Source: Ensifer sp. LC11 (GTDB taxonomy: Bacteria > Pseudomonadota > Alphaproteobacteria > Rhizobiales > Rhizobiaceae). From it: a stretch of DNA of 64,000 nucleotides. Under the pieces are notes generated by a model. That model saw only the letters and a program-made list of their open reading frames with translations, did no database searches and was not told where the DNA came from. The stretch spans positions 186,001-250,000 of the forward strand of contig NZ_MBSO01000023.1 in assembly GCF_001695835.1 (NCBI RefSeq), given 5' to 3'. Of the stretch, positions 61,298-64,000 are shown piece by piece. A program made the position numbers and the translations under genes. Numbering within the stretch: position 1 is the first letter of the stretch; every line of letters begins with the position of its first letter.

Positions 61298-63775
61298 TCA
61301 GACGGTCCAGTCAGCATTCGACCCGCGGGTATCGACGTGGATAAAGCCGCGGGAGGAATAGCGCCCGACGCCGCCAGCAAATTCAGGGTTTGAACGCCGG
61401 ACTTCCAGCGCAGCCTGATGCCACCGGTCAACCGAACCGGAGTCACAGTGCCAGTCGATAGCCTTGAACTGCATATGCAGGCTGTTCGGCTCCCCTCCAA
61501 CGCAGGCGTTGTAGGCCGGATTGCGGTAGCAGGACAGGATACGAACAGGAGAGCCTAGCCTTTTGCGTATCTCGTCGAGCATCCGCGCGGTCCGGGCAAT
61601 GTTGTCCCACATATGCTCAGGCGGCAGTGCGTTCTTGCGGCTGCAACTGCCACCGGACGCATTGCTGTTGCCCAGGAACAGAAATTCCGCCGGCGCGAAG
61701 TGGCTGAGGCCCAGCCGCCGAATGAACGCTTCATATCGGTTCATATCGAACCCATCGGCTTCGACGCCGGCGAAGATCGTTCCGAGTGCCCCTGTGTCCG
61801 CCTCGACGTTTCGCCCCATACCCGACACGTTAAAACCTGGACGAGGGTCGAGGTGGGCGAACTCATAGAGATCATTTCCACCTCCGTCAGACGGACGGCT
61901 CACGTCCCGCGCCAGGCTCTCGGCGATCTGTCGAGCGAAATCGGCACCGTTGGCGGCGGGCGTGACGCTCGCCTCAAAGGATAGCGCGTGGCCACCCACC
62001 CAACCGACGGGTGCGGCTTCCGCCATGCCGAGATAAACCGGTACGCTCTGGCCGGCCTCCGACGCCCCCAATTCGATGGCGTCACCGATCTCGTCCAACG
62101 CGGCCTCGAACGAGAAGACTTCCAGACCCGCGCCAAGATAGGCTTCGACGCCTTTACTCAGGGCGCGAGCGATCCGGTCCCGATAGGCCGCCTGCCCGAG
62201 CTTCTGCTCTTCGTCCGCCCGGTCGAGGAAACTAACCTCGTGCAGGACTGCGGCCGTGCCAGCCGAATGGCTGTTGCCGTCGATGACGCCGAACGCACCC
62301 TCCTTTACACCACCTGGATGGCTCGCATTGCGGTCAGGCAAGCCAAGCTCAGCCACCATCGCTCTCTGCACGGCAACACACAGTCGGCGCGAGGCGGCGG
62401 TTTGCGTTGGATGAACGAAGGTTTCGGTGCCCTGCGCGTTGTGCCCCGTCGAGGCGTTGAAGTGGACCGAGACGAAGACCGCGGCGTTCCGGCTCCGCGC
62501 CACCTCTGCCCGCTTTGCGAGCGAAAGGTTCACGTCGCCAGCGCGGGTCAGGAAAACCTGGTGTCCGTGACTTTCAAGAATTGCCTTGGCTCTCGTCGCG
62601 ACGTCGAAAGTCAGGGTCTTTTCCAGTGTACCGTTGGGGCCGATGGCGTTGTTCCAACTCGACCCACCGACCTTGACGGGCGGTGGCGAACCGCCGTGCC
62701 CCGGATCGAGGACGATGACGCGACCGGCGGCCTCGAGCGCCGGCAGGCTCACCCCAGGCGCCATACGCGTCATCGGAACCGGCGCCCCGGCGCGTATTGG
62801 CGTTGCGAACTCGACTGCACCCTCAGACGCCAAGGCGTCAATCGCGTCGCGGAATGCCTGAGCCGCGCGGCCATAGCCTTGGTTCTTGGGGTGCAACTCG
62901 TCGAACCAGCTCGATCGTCCGCGGTCCACCTTGCCACGCAGATCGACAAGCCGAAAGTTGGTGAACTCTCGCTGCAGTTCAAGCAATTGCTCCGCGAACC
63001 GGCCTAAGACCAGCTCGATGATGGAACGTCCCATGTCGAGCGGAATACCACGTTCGGCGAGAGGGCCGCCGATCCAGCGGCCGGCGCTGTGCGGATACGG
63101 GATATCATAGGCGTGACCAAGGACGCGAACCGTCGGGAACTGCTGGCGCACTTCGGTCAGGATCTGGCGATAGGCCGCTATTGCCCTGCGCAGCTCGACT
63201 TCGAGGAGCGGCGTGTTCAGCAGGTCCTTGGCTTTCTTTCCCTCAGCATAGGGCAGCAGGAAGCTCGCAAAGCGCCCGCCCCCGAGCATATCGTTGCCAC
63301 CGCCAGACAACAGCATGACCTGGGCCGCCGTCTGCTCGAGCGCCGCGAGGTATTCGCGTCGCTCGGCCATGTCTCCCAACAGATCGCCAGCACCACTAAG
63401 CGAGAAAATTGCCTTGTCGTCGTCGCGGCTGAGTTGGTCGATAGTATCATCGAGCAACAACGGGTACTGGAACCAGCTGTCGCCTTCCTCGACAATACGA
63501 AGCCCAGCGAACCCAGCGGAGGTTTTACGCCTGTATGCCAGCCAGCGGGCAGCGCGGCTGATCCGGTTGGCCCAATTCATGGCCGCGTCGCTTTCCACGG
63601 CCACGGCAGCGATTTCGCGCTTGATTTCGGGCTTCAGCTGAATGGCCGCATCAAACGGCTTGTCCGTTTGCTCAGCCGGCTCGTAGAGTTCGCTCAAGAG
63701 CTTCTGAAGCGCTTCTTCGTCGCCGTCGGCGACTGCGGTGTCAATTCTTCTCTGAATTTCCGCGGCAATCGACAT
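61298..63775 (-). CDS. SGNH hydrolase / Amidase_3 / peptidase M15 fusion protein (825 aa)
   Basis: Three enzyme domains with intact catalytic residues (numbering from GTG 63778). SGNH hydrolase, ~94-310: GDSW (Ser101), GGGND (Asn162), DELHP (Asp293, His296). N-acetylmuramoyl-L-alanine amidase (Amidase_3), ~353-550: DPGHGG (His361), Glu386, SVHFNA (His439), LHEVSF (Glu514). M15-type DD/LD-carboxypeptidase, ~685-825: SLHMQFKAIDW (His768, Asp775) and FIHVDT (His814). ATG 63775 with GGAGGG is preferred over the GTG one codon earlier. No signal peptide or membrane helix. First gene of the island; likely cleaves peptidoglycan at two bonds and an ester. Confidence 0.85.
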   Translation of the reverse strand: MSIAAEIQRRIDTAVADGDEEALQKLLSELYEPAEQTDKPFDAAIQLKPEIKREIAAVAVESDAAMNWANRISRAARWLAYRRKTSAGFAGLRIVEEGDSWFQYPLLLDDTIDQLSRDDDKAIFSLSGAGDLLGDMAERREYLAALEQTAAQVMLLSGGGNDMLGGGRFASFLLPYAEGKKAKDLLNTPLLEVELRRAIAAYRQILTEVRQQFPTVRVLGHAYDIPYPHSAGRWIGGPLAERGIPLDMGRSIIELVLGRFAEQLLELQREFTNFRLVDLRGKVDRGRSSWFDELHPKNQGYGRAAQAFRDAIDALASEGAVEFATPIRAGAPVPMTRMAPGVSLPALEAAGRVIVLDPGHGGSPPPVKVGGSSWNNAIGPNGTLEKTLTFDVATRAKAILESHGHQVFLTRAGDVNLSLAKRAEVARSRNAAVFVSVHFNASTGHNAQGTETFVHPTQTAASRRLCVAVQRAMVAELGLPDRNASHPGGVKEGAFGVIDGNSHSAGTAAVLHEVSFLDRADEEQKLGQAAYRDRIARALSKGVEAYLGAGLEVFSFEAALDEIGDAIELGASEAGQSVPVYLGMAEAAPVGWVGGHALSFEASVTPAANGADFARQIAESLARDVSRPSDGGGNDLYEFAHLDPRPGFNVSGMGRNVEADTGALGTIFAGVEADGFDMNRYEAFIRRLGLSHFAPAEFLFLGNSNASGGSCSRKNALPPEHMWDNIARTARMLDEIRKRLGSPVRILSCYRNPAYNACVGGEPNSLHMQFKAIDWHCDSGSVDRWHQAALEVRRSNPEFAGGVGRYSSRGFIHVDTRGSNADWTV

Positions 63776-64000
63776 CACGCCCTCCGAAAATGGACGCCCG
63801 GGAAACCACGCGCAGCAACGAGCGAACTATGCGCGTGGGCATAGACCGTGGTCCGGAAGTAGAATGGATACAACGGTGCCGAGAGCGCCACCCAAAATTC
63901 CAACCAGAATTGGATACGAACGTCTTCGGCGATACTTTCAAGTAAATATGCGCGCCGGCGCGAAGATCGCACCAACGTTACTATTCTATTACTTGGAATC

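Noticed and set aside
58554-63775. Prophage lysis cassette as explanation for the peptidoglycan enzymes
   Set aside because: No holin, capsid, tail, integrase or terminase gene is present in the window, and the enzymes are large multi-domain fusions beside heme oxidases.
63775-63975. 66-codon minus-strand frame upstream of the island
   Set aside because: No ribosome binding site or homology; it overlaps the likely promoter of the first island gene.

Overview
The window is high-GC chromosomal-type DNA from an alphaproteobacterium of the Rhizobiaceae, most likely Ensifer/Sinorhizobium. This rests on the family content (DUF1488 and DUF817 proteins, a prsDE-like type I exporter, dense dpp-type ABC operons, many tiny rhizobial proteins), the codon use, and an RNA with the anti-Shine-Dalgarno loops typical of rhizobial alpha-r14/cuckoo sRNAs. 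I see no rRNA, tRNA, CRISPR array, transposase or phage structural gene. The assignment comes from reading the sequence, not from a database search.

Layout. 1-2.7 kb: end of an SDR dehydrogenase, a dicarboxylate/amino-acid:cation symporter and a small SRPBCC protein. 2.8-8.4 kb: a five-gene peptide/nickel-type ABC importer operon on the minus strand, with a terminator and candidate operator repeats in its promoter. 8.8-10.5 kb: a CsoR/RcnR-type metal sensor sitting on its own operator, followed by an MFS exporter with a His-rich tail (NreB-like). 10.5-15.8 kb: a TetR repressor divergent from an RND efflux pump. 15.8-23 kb: an SLC13-type permease, then a patch of at least ten very small genes and three gene fragments (an SRPBCC C-terminus, a fabF C-terminus and an Ala/Arg-rich C-terminus). 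23-28.4 kb: an Lrp regulator divergent from a DMT exporter and an aromatic aminotransferase, then ICMT-like, OsmC, VOC and aldo/keto reductase genes. 28.4-29.2 kb: a small tail-anchored protein and a four-hairpin sRNA. 29.4-33.8 kb: a tightly coupled five-gene membrane/oxidoreductase operon. 34.8-42.6 kb: a type I secretion operon (Gly/Asn/Gln-rich low-complexity protein, a repeat protein, ABC exporter, HlyD adaptor). 43.1-49.3 kb: a conserved hypothetical, a DUF817 membrane protein, an AsmA protein and a metallo-beta-lactamase-fold hydrolase.

49.6-63.8 kb is the most unusual part. A CYTH-like protein converges on six minus-strand genes: an SGNH-amidase-M15 fusion, a trypsin-EEP-SLT-like fusion, a di-heme cytochrome c, a catalase-like hemoprotein, a cyclooxygenase-like heme peroxidase, and a DUF2235 hydrolase with a lectin-like tail. 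It combines enzymes predicted to attack peptidoglycan, protein, nucleic acid or phosphoesters, and lipid with three heme oxidases. Five of the six lack a recognisable signal peptide. I know of no described system with this composition. I propose it as a lytic/oxylipin-type effector island; its function is inference.
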